Positions 44,139-52,142 of a DNA stretch of 64,000 bases are shown here, in pieces. The stretch spans positions 124,001 through 188,000 of the forward strand of contig NZ_OCTQ01000003.1 in the NCBI RefSeq assembly GCF_900232905.1. Reading direction: 5' to 3'. The notes under the pieces were generated by a model. That model had not been told where the DNA came from. It did not search any database and saw only the letters and a program-made list of their open reading frames with translations. Made by a program: the position numbers and the translations under genes. Within the stretch, counting starts at the first letter, position 1. Each line of letters begins with the position of its first letter. Origin of the DNA: Miniphocaeibacter massiliensis. Its GTDB lineage: Bacteria > Bacillota > Clostridia > Tissierellales > Peptoniphilaceae.

Positions 44139-45141
44139 GTTATTAAAAGATATGGCAAAAGTTAAGCCAGGGGAAAGTGTTTTGGTAACACAGGATTCTA
44201 TTGGCGACGTTTCAGTTGGTGAAGAAATAGTAAAAGTTGCAGATGCTCTGGGTTGTAAAGCTATGCTTGCATGGCATTCAACACCTAAAGGATATGGTGC
44301 TCTTACAATGGATTATTTACCAGATCCATTAAAGGCATGTGTAATTGAAACAGATGTTTGGATAGAACTTAATGATCAATGGTTATTATATTCACCAATA
44401 TGGGATAAAGCTGTAACGAATGGAAGAACTAGGCAGATAATGTTAGGAGGACTGGGAATAGAAAGAATTTATAGAAATATTGGAGCTGTAGATATAAAAA
44501 TTCAAGAAGAATTTCAAACACTTCTAACAAATCTAACTAAAGAAGCAAAGAATATGAGAATTACTAATGAAGCTGGTACTGACATATCTTTTGAAAATGA
44601 TCCAAGTAGACCAATTAATAGTGAAATAGATTATTCAAAACCAGGAGCACATTTTCTACTTGGACAAATTGGATGGGCACCTAAAGAAGAAACTATAAAT
44701 GGGAAAATAGTTGTTGATGGAGCGCTTAGTGGAGGAGGAGATTTAGACTTAGGCGTATTATCGGAATCTATTACCTATATAGTTGAAAAAGGAAGAATAG
44801 TAGAATTTAAAGGTGGCAAATTAGCTAAAAAAGTAAAAGAATATTTTGAATCTTTAGATGATCCAAATATGTATTTGGCAGCACATGTATGCTACGGATG
44901 TAGTCCAAATGCTAAACTTGAAGGATGTACTACAGAAGATGAGAGAGTTTGGGGCAGTACTGAATGGGGATTTGGACACCAAGGACCTAATTATACAGGA
45001 GGAGAACCAAGAATTGCTAAAAGCCATGTAGATGGGATAAGTTTGGAGTGTAGTGTTTGGTTAGATGATGTGCAAATATTAGATAAAGGTAAATTTATTC
45101 ACACAGAATTAAAAGAACTAGCAAAAAAATTAGGAAAATAA
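44095..45141 (+). CDS. M29-like metalloenzyme in the permease/PucR cluster
   Basis: A 348-residue protein of the M29 aminopeptidase fold, shorter than the true aminopeptidase at 20.6 kb. The N-terminal KPGESVLVTQDSIG domain is typical, and the C terminus has AAHVCYGCSPNAK, GSTEWGFGHQG and SHVDGISLE, giving candidate metal ligands His, Glu/His and His-x-Asp. This pattern recalls the M29 branch that includes dihydroxypyridine dioxygenase NicX as well as peptidases. An oxygenase role is unlikely in an anaerobe. Context suggests a hydrolase on a ring or amide compound, which is inference. AAGGAGG within the permease gene fixes the start. Confidence 0.78.
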   Translation: MAKKMGMELTKTVYKLLKDMAKVKPGESVLVTQDSIGDVSVGEEIVKVADALGCKAMLAWHSTPKGYGALTMDYLPDPLKACVIETDVWIELNDQWLLYSPIWDKAVTNGRTRQIMLGGLGIERIYRNIGAVDIKIQEEFQTLLTNLTKEAKNMRITNEAGTDISFENDPSRPINSEIDYSKPGAHFLLGQIGWAPKEETINGKIVVDGALSGGGDLDLGVLSESITYIVEKGRIVEFKGGKLAKKVKEYFESLDDPNMYLAAHVCYGCSPNAKLEGCTTEDERVWGSTEWGFGHQGPNYTGGEPRIAKSHVDGISLECSVWLDDVQILDKGKFIHTELKELAKKLGK

Positions 45142-45142
45142 A

Positions 45143-45757
45143 ATGAAAGAATTAATAATAGGTGCAGATTATTTTCCGCCATACCAATATATTGATAAAG
45201 ATGGAGAAGTAAAAGGTAGTGACTATGAATTTGTAAAATCTATTTTTGATAAATTAGATTATAATATAAAGTTTATTATTGACGATTGGTCTATAATTGA
45301 AAAAAAATTTATTAATGGAGAGATAGATGTAGCATTCCAAGTTCAAAAAACTAAAGAAAGAGAAAAAATAGCATTTTTTTCCAAAAAATTTAGAGATGCT
45401 AAAACAGGAATAGTCACTAATAACGAAATATTATACAAAACTATAAAAAAGATAGAAGATATTTTTAACTTGGAATATTTTCTAGGAATAATAGAAGGAT
45501 ATAAATATGGAGATGTGATTGATAAAATAGATAAAAATTACAAAAAATATTATAGCGATAGCGATGAACTATTAAAATATTTGAACTCTGCAGAAGCTAG
45601 GTTAGCTGTATTTGATATAGGAGTATTAAATAATATTAAAGATAATATTGATAGAGATATATTTGTAATAGATGGACTAACATTTAAAAGAGAATTATTT
45701 GTAATGTTTAAAGAAGAAGAAGTTAGAGATGAATTTAATAAGTTAATAGACAAGTAA
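45143..45757 (+). CDS. Solute-binding-protein-like domain protein without signal peptide
   Basis: A 204-residue protein matching family 3 extracellular solute-binding domains (amino-acid type): ELIIGADYFPPYQYIDKDGEVKGSDYEFVKSI at the start and NGEIDVAFQVQKTKEREKIAFFSK. There is no signal peptide or lipobox, and the ATG is 1 bp after the previous stop, leaving no room for one. It should therefore stay in the cytoplasm. It could be a cytoplasmic ligand sensor or an enzyme-like domain acting with the M29-like protein. No ABC transporter genes are adjacent. Confidence 0.78.
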   Translation: MKELIIGADYFPPYQYIDKDGEVKGSDYEFVKSIFDKLDYNIKFIIDDWSIIEKKFINGEIDVAFQVQKTKEREKIAFFSKKFRDAKTGIVTNNEILYKTIKKIEDIFNLEYFLGIIEGYKYGDVIDKIDKNYKKYYSDSDELLKYLNSAEARLAVFDIGVLNNIKDNIDRDIFVIDGLTFKRELFVMFKEEEVRDEFNKLIDK

Positions 45758-45765
45758 AAAAATAT

Positions 45766-45797
45766 AAAATTCCACTAATTTGATTAGTGGAATTTTA
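45766..45797 (+). terminator. Terminator of the permease/M29-like operon
   Basis: A perfect 14-bp stem AAAATTCCACTAAT/ATTAGTGGAATTTT with loop TTG. Confidence 0.85.
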
Positions 45798-45891
45798 TAT
45801 TTGAAAATTAAGGAAAGTGTATAATTAATTGTAATAATAGCTTAGTATTTAAAATAGCTGATAAAATATTAGTACGACATGGAGGTGTATT

Positions 45892-47484
45892 GTGAAAATA
45901 TCTGATATATTTGATTTTGAATGTTTAGAAAATGCAAAAATTATAGCAGGTTATGAAGGTATAAACAAAGAGATAACGAGTATAAGTGTTTTAGAAGTAT
46001 CGAATGAAAAAATAAAAAACTGGGTTTTGGAAGGACAGCTATATATAACATCGTTTTATGCAATATCGACTAATGTAGAAATGCAAAAAACTGTTATCAA
46101 ATCGCTCGTTGAAAAAAAGTCATCGGGGCTAATACTATGTCATTTTAATATAGTTATGAGAATCTTAGATTCTGAAATAATCAAGCTATGTAACGAGTTA
46201 AAATTCCCTTTAATTATAGCTGATAGCAATGTTAGTTATATTGAAATGATGGAACCAATAATAAAAAAATTAGATATATCAAAGAAGTTTCCTAATAGTA
46301 TGGAAAAAGTTATTTCTACTTTTGCAGATGCTGTTGGACAATTTAATGATTATTCAACTATATTTAACTATATTGAAATAGCTTTGAATTATATATTTAT
46401 TGTTGTAGATAATAATAATGAAATAATATATCCTAAAAAAGAAAAGCATATTGAAAATATAGTTGATAAATTTGATTTGATAGTTAAATCTAACTATGAA
46501 AAAGAATATAAATTAAATATAGAAGGAGAGGTTTGGCAGAGAAATTATATACTTTCAAATAATAAAATTTATGGAGCAATTATAGGAAAATGTAATTTGG
46601 AAGAAGAATTTTTAATGATTAAATTGCTATCTAAATTATCTTCTATAGTTTTAGAAAAAAAATTAAAATATCAAGATCTGAGAAGAGTTCAGTATAAAAC
46701 TTATATTAGTGATTTGTTAACATGGAATTTTAGAAGTAGACAAAATGCTATAAATAGAGGGGAAAATATAGGATGGAATATAGAAAATACTAACAAATTT
46801 ATAATTATAAATATTAATGAATTTCAAAATAATCATAAAAAATATATACGTGATATTGAAAAAATAATAGACGAAATAATAATGCCTAAAATAATGGCTA
46901 AATTTAGTAAAAATATTTATTTTAAGAATATATATTTTTACAATGATATGATAATATGTTTAGTTTCCAAAGAATTAAATGAAAATAAAAGTATATTATT
47001 TGAATTTTTAGAAAATATAAAGAGAATTTTTGAAAATAATTCTAGATTGGATATTTCAATAGGAATAAGTGATATTTTTTATAACATAGAGGATATTCCT
47101 AAGAGTTATAAAGAGGCAACACTATCATATAAAATAGCTAGAAAATTTAATGTTCCAGAAAAATACATAATGTATGAGGACATAGAAAGTTATGAAAAGT
47201 TAATGAAAAACAAATTTTCTAAAAATAAAATAGAAAAAGCGTTAAGTAAATTAGATGATAATTTACAAGAAGAATATTATTCTACTTTAGAAGCTTTAGT
47301 AATGAATGATTTAAATATAGATAAAGCATCAAAGCAGTTATATTTACATAGGAATACAGTTTTATATAGAAAAAATAAAATAATAGAATTAATGGAATAT
47401 GATATATTCAAGATGCCATATTTATTTAGCACAATGTGCTTTGTATTGGAAAATATTGTAAAAAAAGAAATAATGGTAAATTAA
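45892..47484 (+). CDS. PucR-family transcriptional regulator
   Basis: A 530-residue regulator with an N-terminal PucR-type domain (about 1-125, KISDIFDFECLENAKIIAGYEGINKEITSISVLEV), a central GGDEF-like CdaR region (about 290-430) and a C-terminal helix-turn-helix (LNIDKASKQLYLHRNTVLYRKNKI, about 485-515). The start is GTG with GGAGGT upstream. PucR-type proteins activate purine, allantoin, proline or GABA catabolism in response to the substrate. Its position after the NCS1 permease operon makes that operon its probable target. Confidence 0.9.
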   Translation: MKISDIFDFECLENAKIIAGYEGINKEITSISVLEVSNEKIKNWVLEGQLYITSFYAISTNVEMQKTVIKSLVEKKSSGLILCHFNIVMRILDSEIIKLCNELKFPLIIADSNVSYIEMMEPIIKKLDISKKFPNSMEKVISTFADAVGQFNDYSTIFNYIEIALNYIFIVVDNNNEIIYPKKEKHIENIVDKFDLIVKSNYEKEYKLNIEGEVWQRNYILSNNKIYGAIIGKCNLEEEFLMIKLLSKLSSIVLEKKLKYQDLRRVQYKTYISDLLTWNFRSRQNAINRGENIGWNIENTNKFIIININEFQNNHKKYIRDIEKIIDEIIMPKIMAKFSKNIYFKNIYFYNDMIICLVSKELNENKSILFEFLENIKRIFENNSRLDISIGISDIFYNIEDIPKSYKEATLSYKIARKFNVPEKYIMYEDIESYEKLMKNKFSKNKIEKALSKLDDNLQEEYYSTLEALVMNDLNIDKASKQLYLHRNTVLYRKNKIIELMEYDIFKMPYLFSTMCFVLENIVKKEIMVN

Positions 47485-47622
47485 GAAATATTAATAATTA
47501 ATTTTTACAAAAATAAATAGTTATTTGATATATCTTTTTTATTGGCAAGAGCAAGATTATTGTTATTTTACAGGTATTAAACTATAATTATATTGTAAAT
47601 CTAAAACTATTTTTAGTTAAAT

Positions 47623-47651
47623 TTGATATTTAAATATTAAGATATTTTAAT
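47623..47651 (+). promoter_or_regulatory. Promoter of the SPFH/zinc-ribbon operon
   Basis: TTGATA, 17-bp spacer, TTTAAT, 30 bp before the start of the SPFH gene. Confidence 0.5.
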
Positions 47652-47681
47652 ATAGATAAGAAAGTATAGTAGGAGGAAAAC

Positions 47682-48998
47682 ATGGCAATAGTAGACGTCG
47701 TTAAATATAATGGAGGTCCAGATATTTTTGCTTGGAAATATCCTAGTGAAGAATTGGGAACATGGACTCAATTAATAGTAAATGAATCACAAGAAGCAAT
47801 ATTATTTAAAGGTGGAAAGGCACTAGACATTTTCCAGAGCGGAAGGCACACTCTTGAAACAAAGAACATTCCATTTTTAAATAAAATAATTAATCTACCA
47901 TTTGGAGGTCGCTCACCATTTACAGCTGAAGTATGGTTTATTAATAAAGCATTTAATTTAGATATAAAATGGGGAACCCCTTCACCAATTCAAATACAAG
48001 ATCCTAAGTATGGTATTTTTGCACCAGTACGCTCACATGGAGCATTCGGGATACAGATAGAAGATTCTAAAAAGTTTATTGTCAAATTAGTAGGAACAGT
48101 TTCCGTTTTTGATAAAAATAGCATTACAAAATATTTTAAAAGTTTATACATAACTAAGGTTAAGGACTCAATATCAGAATATTTAGTAAAGAATAAAATT
48201 AGTATCTTAGAGATAAATGCTTATATAGATGAATTATCATCTTATATGAAAGAAAGAATAGAACCTATAATGTCAGATTACGGAGTTTCATTAGTTAATT
48301 TTTATGTAAATGACATTAGTGTGCCAGAAGAGGATCCTGCAATTAAAAAGTTGAAGGATGCATTAGCAAGGAAAGCAGAGATGGATATTATAGGTTATAA
48401 TTATCAACAAGAGAGATCATTTGACACTCTAGAAGGAGCTGCTAAAAATACAGGTTCTACAGCAGCACCTTTAATGGGAGCAGGACTTGGACTAGGTATG
48501 GGACTAGGTATGGGAAGAACTGTTGGAGATGAGTTTGGAGGAATATCTCAAGAAATAACTACTTCTGGTAATTCGACTGCAACAAAAAAATGTTCTAATT
48601 GTCATGCTACAATGCCAAGTACACAGAAGTTTTGTGGAGTTTGCGGATTTGATACTAGCAAAGATAGTGCAGTGGAAGAGACAATATTAAATCCTATTTG
48701 TTCAAAATGTAATGCTAAAATATCAAGCAAGGATAAATTTTGCCCAGAGTGTGGAAACAAATTAAACTTATGTCCAAAATGTGGTACAGATATAATAGAA
48801 GGAAGTAGTTCTTGTTCAAAATGCGGTTATGAAATACCTAAAAAATGCCCAAATTGTGCTAGTGAAATACCATCTAATGTTAAGTTTTGCCCAGAATGTG
48901 GAACTTCATTGGTAAAGCATTGTGACAATTGTAATGCCGTAATAGATGAAACCGATAAATTTTGTCCTGAATGTGGAAATAAATTAGGAGGAAATTAA
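47682..48998 (+). CDS. SPFH-domain protein with five C-terminal zinc ribbons
   Basis: A 438-residue cytoplasmic protein. Residues about 1-230 are a YdjI/virion-core-like SPFH domain (DIFAWKYPSEELGTWTQLIV, FQSGRHTLETKNIPFL, FGGRSPFTAEVWFI); a helix and a Gly/Met-rich linker follow (about 245-290). The C terminus has five CxxC...CxxC zinc ribbons (CSNCHATMPSTQKFCGVCG through CDNCNAVIDETDKFCPECG, about 304-435). SPFH proteins form membrane-associated scaffolds, often with phage-shock or envelope-stress proteins. First gene of a five-to-six-gene operon whose other members carry membrane helices and similar ribbons, which suggests physical association. Confidence 0.88.
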   Translation: MAIVDVVKYNGGPDIFAWKYPSEELGTWTQLIVNESQEAILFKGGKALDIFQSGRHTLETKNIPFLNKIINLPFGGRSPFTAEVWFINKAFNLDIKWGTPSPIQIQDPKYGIFAPVRSHGAFGIQIEDSKKFIVKLVGTVSVFDKNSITKYFKSLYITKVKDSISEYLVKNKISILEINAYIDELSSYMKERIEPIMSDYGVSLVNFYVNDISVPEEDPAIKKLKDALARKAEMDIIGYNYQQERSFDTLEGAAKNTGSTAAPLMGAGLGLGMGLGMGRTVGDEFGGISQEITTSGNSTATKKCSNCHATMPSTQKFCGVCGFDTSKDSAVEETILNPICSKCNAKISSKDKFCPECGNKLNLCPKCGTDIIEGSSSCSKCGYEIPKKCPNCASEIPSNVKFCPECGTSLVKHCDNCNAVIDETDKFCPECGNKLGGN

Positions 48999-48999
48999 T

Positions 49000-49698
49000 A
49001 TGAATAGCAGAGTAAAAGTACTATCAATATCAGGAATTTTAATAATGTTATTAACAATAACATTAGGATTTTTAAATATTGAAGAGTGGAATAATACAAA
49101 TATAGTATCATTTATATTTATATTATTAGCTGAGATAATCTTCTTTGGAGGATTTATTTTGGTAGAAAAAACATATAATGATTTTTCAAAGACTTTCTAT
49201 AGAGGAATAACTTTTTCTGTAATTACTTTATATACACTAGCAACTATAATTACATCATTAGTATTCATAATATTTACAGAGAAAGCATTTAGAAGTTTAT
49301 TGACTATACAATTAATTATATTAGCAATTTTTTTAATAGCTTTTATAACTGTATATTCTATATCAAAAAAATTAAAAGATTCAGATGAAAAAATATTAGG
49401 TTCAACTTCTAGGATAGAAAACTATATAAATAGATTAAATTTATTAAAGAGTCAAGACTCAAGCAAACCATATTCTCTAAGAATTAAGAAGTTAGCGGAG
49501 GATTTGAGATTTACAGACATATCTACAACAGTATTAGCTGATGACGATATAGAATTAGTGATATCGAAATTAGAGGAAGAATTAAACAAAGATGAGGATT
49601 TGTCAGAAAAAGAAATAGAATTACTATGTAGTAAAATATCAAATCTTATAGAAAGAAGAAAATTGGAGGTACACTCTCTTAAAAGGGGAGGAATTTAA
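49000..49698 (+). CDS. Four-helix membrane protein of the SPFH operon
   Basis: A 232-residue protein with four membrane helices (about 7-26, 34-53, 68-93, 101-125) followed by a 105-residue soluble, charged helical domain with no cysteine ligands. It starts 2 bp after the SPFH stop with GGAGGA upstream. It is not recognised as a known family. Unlike the four following genes it has no zinc ribbon, but it shares their plan of N-terminal helices and a C-terminal cytoplasmic region. Confidence 0.75.
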   Translation: MNSRVKVLSISGILIMLLTITLGFLNIEEWNNTNIVSFIFILLAEIIFFGGFILVEKTYNDFSKTFYRGITFSVITLYTLATIITSLVFIIFTEKAFRSLLTIQLIILAIFLIAFITVYSISKKLKDSDEKILGSTSRIENYINRLNLLKSQDSSKPYSLRIKKLAEDLRFTDISTTVLADDDIELVISKLEEELNKDEDLSEKEIELLCSKISNLIERRKLEVHSLKRGGI

Positions 49699-49700
49699 CG

Positions 49701-50213
49701 ATGAATCAATTGGAGAATAGAGTTAGTGCCAATAGAGCATTTTCTAATATCCAATTAATTATAGGAATTTTTTTAATAATTTCTTCTTTATATAAAATTG
49801 CAGATAATAGTTATATTAGAAGTAGTATAATGAATATTATGTTTGTTCTAGGATTATTGACAATGATTTTTAGTGTTAAAAGGAAGAAAATATGTAATAT
49901 GTCTTTAAAATATACAGGACTTTTAGGTGAAAGTGGAAAATATAATATAACAGATTTAGCACTAGTAGTAGGAATAACAGAAGATAAGGTTAGAGAAGAA
50001 ATACAGAAGCTTATAAATAAGGGATATCTACAAAATGGGTATTTAGAATCATCAACTAACTCACTAGTATTACCTGAAAGAAAATATTCTGCAGCTGATA
50101 GAACAGACTTACAAAAAAGTACAATCATTTGTAATTCCTGTGGAGGAGAAAACGAAATACCTAAAGGTAAGGTTGTAGAATGTGAGTATTGTGGTTCACG
50201 AATTAAAGATTAA
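49701..50213 (+). CDS. Membrane protein with winged-helix-like region and zinc ribbon (paralogue 1)
   Basis: A 170-residue protein: two membrane helices (about 16-34 and 38-55), a PCI/winged-helix-like segment (about 72-130: YNITDLALVVGITEDKVREEIQ then KLINKGYLQNGYLES) and a terminal zinc ribbon CNSCGGEN...ECEYCGS (about 145-166). It is the first of four tandem paralogues with the same three-part plan, probably arisen by duplication. Function unknown; the ribbon resembles those on the SPFH protein of the same operon. Confidence 0.8.
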   Translation: MNQLENRVSANRAFSNIQLIIGIFLIISSLYKIADNSYIRSSIMNIMFVLGLLTMIFSVKRKKICNMSLKYTGLLGESGKYNITDLALVVGITEDKVREEIQKLINKGYLQNGYLESSTNSLVLPERKYSAADRTDLQKSTIICNSCGGENEIPKGKVVECEYCGSRIKD

Positions 50214-50247
50214 AATTAACAGATACTTATTTAAGGAAGAATAAAAT

Positions 50248-50784
50248 ATGAAAATTAATATTGATAAAATTCAAAAAGCTAAAAAGAATAGTGCATTAAA
50301 ATTTTGGATAGGTGGGTTTTTTATACTCTCAAGTGGTTCCGTTTTGATAGATTATATAAATGAAAATAAGGGAATAGGAGAGATTGTAATAGGAACTATT
50401 ATGTTTTTATCTTTAATTACTGTTACTATAAATGGAATAAAGCAAGGTCTATTAGTTCGAAAAACTAAAAATTATTCAGCTATAATAGAAAATTATAAAA
50501 GTTATGGTGAAGTAAATACAAATGAATTAGCGGAATTAACAAAATCATCAGAAGAAAATGTGGTAAAAAATATTCAAGAAATGATAAAAAGGCAATATAT
50601 ATACGGTGCATATATCGATTTTAATAATAAAAAAATAGTATTTTCAAATAAAGATTTAGAAAAAACTAAAAATATTAATAATGAATTTGAAGTAGTTACA
50701 TGCCCCAATTGTGGTGGCAATAATAACGTTCTAAAAGGAAGCACAGTGGAATGCGAATATTGTGGCTCCGTTATAAAAAATTAA
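50248..50784 (+). CDS. Membrane protein with winged-helix-like region and zinc ribbon (paralogue 2)
   Basis: A 178-residue protein: a basic start, two helices (about 14-33 and 42-62), the winged-helix-like segment VNTNELAELTKSSEENVVKNI followed by MIKRQYIYGAYIDFNNKKIVFS, and the ribbon CPNCGGNNNV...ECEYCGS. The three parts align directly with the preceding paralogue. An AAGGAAG ribosome site lies 9 nt upstream of the ATG. Confidence 0.8.
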   Translation: MKINIDKIQKAKKNSALKFWIGGFFILSSGSVLIDYINENKGIGEIVIGTIMFLSLITVTINGIKQGLLVRKTKNYSAIIENYKSYGEVNTNELAELTKSSEENVVKNIQEMIKRQYIYGAYIDFNNKKIVFSNKDLEKTKNINNEFEVVTCPNCGGNNNVLKGSTVECEYCGSVIKN

Positions 50785-50795
50785 GGGTGAAGAAT

Positions 50796-51344
50796 GTGAA
50801 TCAATGTAAAGTAAATTATATTTCAGCACTAATTTTAGGAATTCTACAATTAATATCAGCAATTTTTTTTGCTATAATGGTAATAACTGGATTAAGTGAA
50901 ATTTTCACCTCGCAGTTGGATGGTTTTGAATTAATGTTAATTATTGCATTATCTGTTGGGGGTATATCTTGTCTAATATCAGCTACTGATAAATTTAAAT
51001 TAGCAAGTTTATATAAAGAATATGTTAGAATTTTAGAAATATCTAAAGATGGATCAATAACTAGAATAAGTAACATAACAAAAACTAAAGAGATAGTTGT
51101 AATATGTAATTTGCAAAAAATGATAAAAAAACGGTATTTTACAGGAGCAGAAATAAATGTAGATACAAAAAGGATAATATTTAACCATACAAGTGTATAT
51201 TCTGACCTTTCTTCTAATATACATAAAAATAAAAAAGTTAGGAAAGAAGAAAATAAGGTAATTATTTGCCAAAAGTGTGGGGGAGAAAATTTATTAGATA
51301 CTTTGGAATGTGAATACTGTGGTTCTAAGATAAATGGAGGATAA
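50796..51344 (+). CDS. Membrane protein with winged-helix-like region and zinc ribbon (paralogue 3)
   Basis: A 182-residue protein starting at GTG 50796, where AAGGGTG gives the ribosome site; an in-frame ATG at 50751 would overlap the previous gene's zinc ribbon and lacks a site. Two helices (about 7-32 and 42-62), a winged-helix-like segment (DGSITRISNITKTKEIVVICNLQ, then MIKKRYFTGAEINVDTKRIIF) and the ribbon CQKCGGEN...ECEYCGS. The ribbon spacer is shorter than in paralogues 1 and 2. Confidence 0.78.
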   Translation: MNQCKVNYISALILGILQLISAIFFAIMVITGLSEIFTSQLDGFELMLIIALSVGGISCLISATDKFKLASLYKEYVRILEISKDGSITRISNITKTKEIVVICNLQKMIKKRYFTGAEINVDTKRIIFNHTSVYSDLSSNIHKNKKVRKEENKVIICQKCGGENLLDTLECEYCGSKINGG

Positions 51345-51351
51345 ATAGAGA

Positions 51352-52029
51352 ATGAATAATAGACAAGGGAATAATAGCATTGTTTTTAATCCTTTATATG
51401 ATAGAAAGGGAGAGAATATAGCTCTAATAATAATTTTATTATTTGTATTTTATCCTGTAGGTGTCGCTTTAATGCTTTCTAAATTACACAAAGAAAGATA
51501 TAACTTTATTGAGAATGCTAAAAGTACAACTATAATAGGTTGGATATTGACTGGAATGGGGATTTTCCTTTTTTTAATTTCATTACTTGGATCTACAGTA
51601 GATTCTAATTTATATGAAGATGAATTAGCTAGTGCATTGGTTGGCATTTTAATTATAATTGCACCACTTATAATCCCTGGAATTATAATGATAAGAGAAG
51701 GAAAAAAATATAAGAAAATTGGCGAAAAATTTAATTCATATTTGTATATACTGGAAAAAAATACAGATGGAAATATAGACGAGATAGCAAATTCTATGAA
51801 TTTAGATTATGAAGTAGTTGTTGATGATTTGGAATCATTAATTAGAGCAGGGGCTTTAATTAGGTGTTATGTAGACAGAAAACAAAGAAAGATAAAATTT
51901 ATGGACAATTATAACACACTTAAAAATAATACAAAAAAAGAAGAGAAAAATCAGACCTGTAAAAATTGTGGTGGAAGTAATCCTGCAGGTGCTACAGAGT
52001 GCGAATATTGTGGAAGTGAATTACAATAG
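51352..52029 (+). CDS. Membrane protein with winged-helix-like region and zinc ribbon (paralogue 4)
   Basis: A 225-residue and longest member: helix around 25-43, then two more (about 63-82 and 95-117), a winged-helix-like segment (DGNIDEIANSMNLDYEVVVDDLES, LIRAGALIRCYVDRKQRKIKF) and the ribbon CKNCGGSNPAGATECEYCGSE ending the protein. The extra N-terminal helix distinguishes it from paralogues 1-3. It is last in the operon; a terminator begins 7 bp after its stop. Confidence 0.8.
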   Translation: MNNRQGNNSIVFNPLYDRKGENIALIIILLFVFYPVGVALMLSKLHKERYNFIENAKSTTIIGWILTGMGIFLFLISLLGSTVDSNLYEDELASALVGILIIIAPLIIPGIIMIREGKKYKKIGEKFNSYLYILEKNTDGNIDEIANSMNLDYEVVVDDLESLIRAGALIRCYVDRKQRKIKFMDNYNTLKNNTKKEEKNQTCKNCGGSNPAGATECEYCGSELQ

Positions 52030-52035
52030 ATTAGA

Positions 52036-52060
52036 ACATCGTTTTATACGGTGTTTTTTT
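52036..52060 (+). terminator. Terminator of the SPFH/zinc-ribbon operon
   Basis: ACATCG/CGGTGT stem with a T-G wobble, 7-nt loop and six or more T. Confidence 0.75.
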
Positions 52061-52142
52061 AGTAAGGAAAAGCAAAAATATAAATTTTAATGAGTTTTGA
52101 TATACTTATAGTAGTAATAAATAAATTTTATAGAGGGATAAT

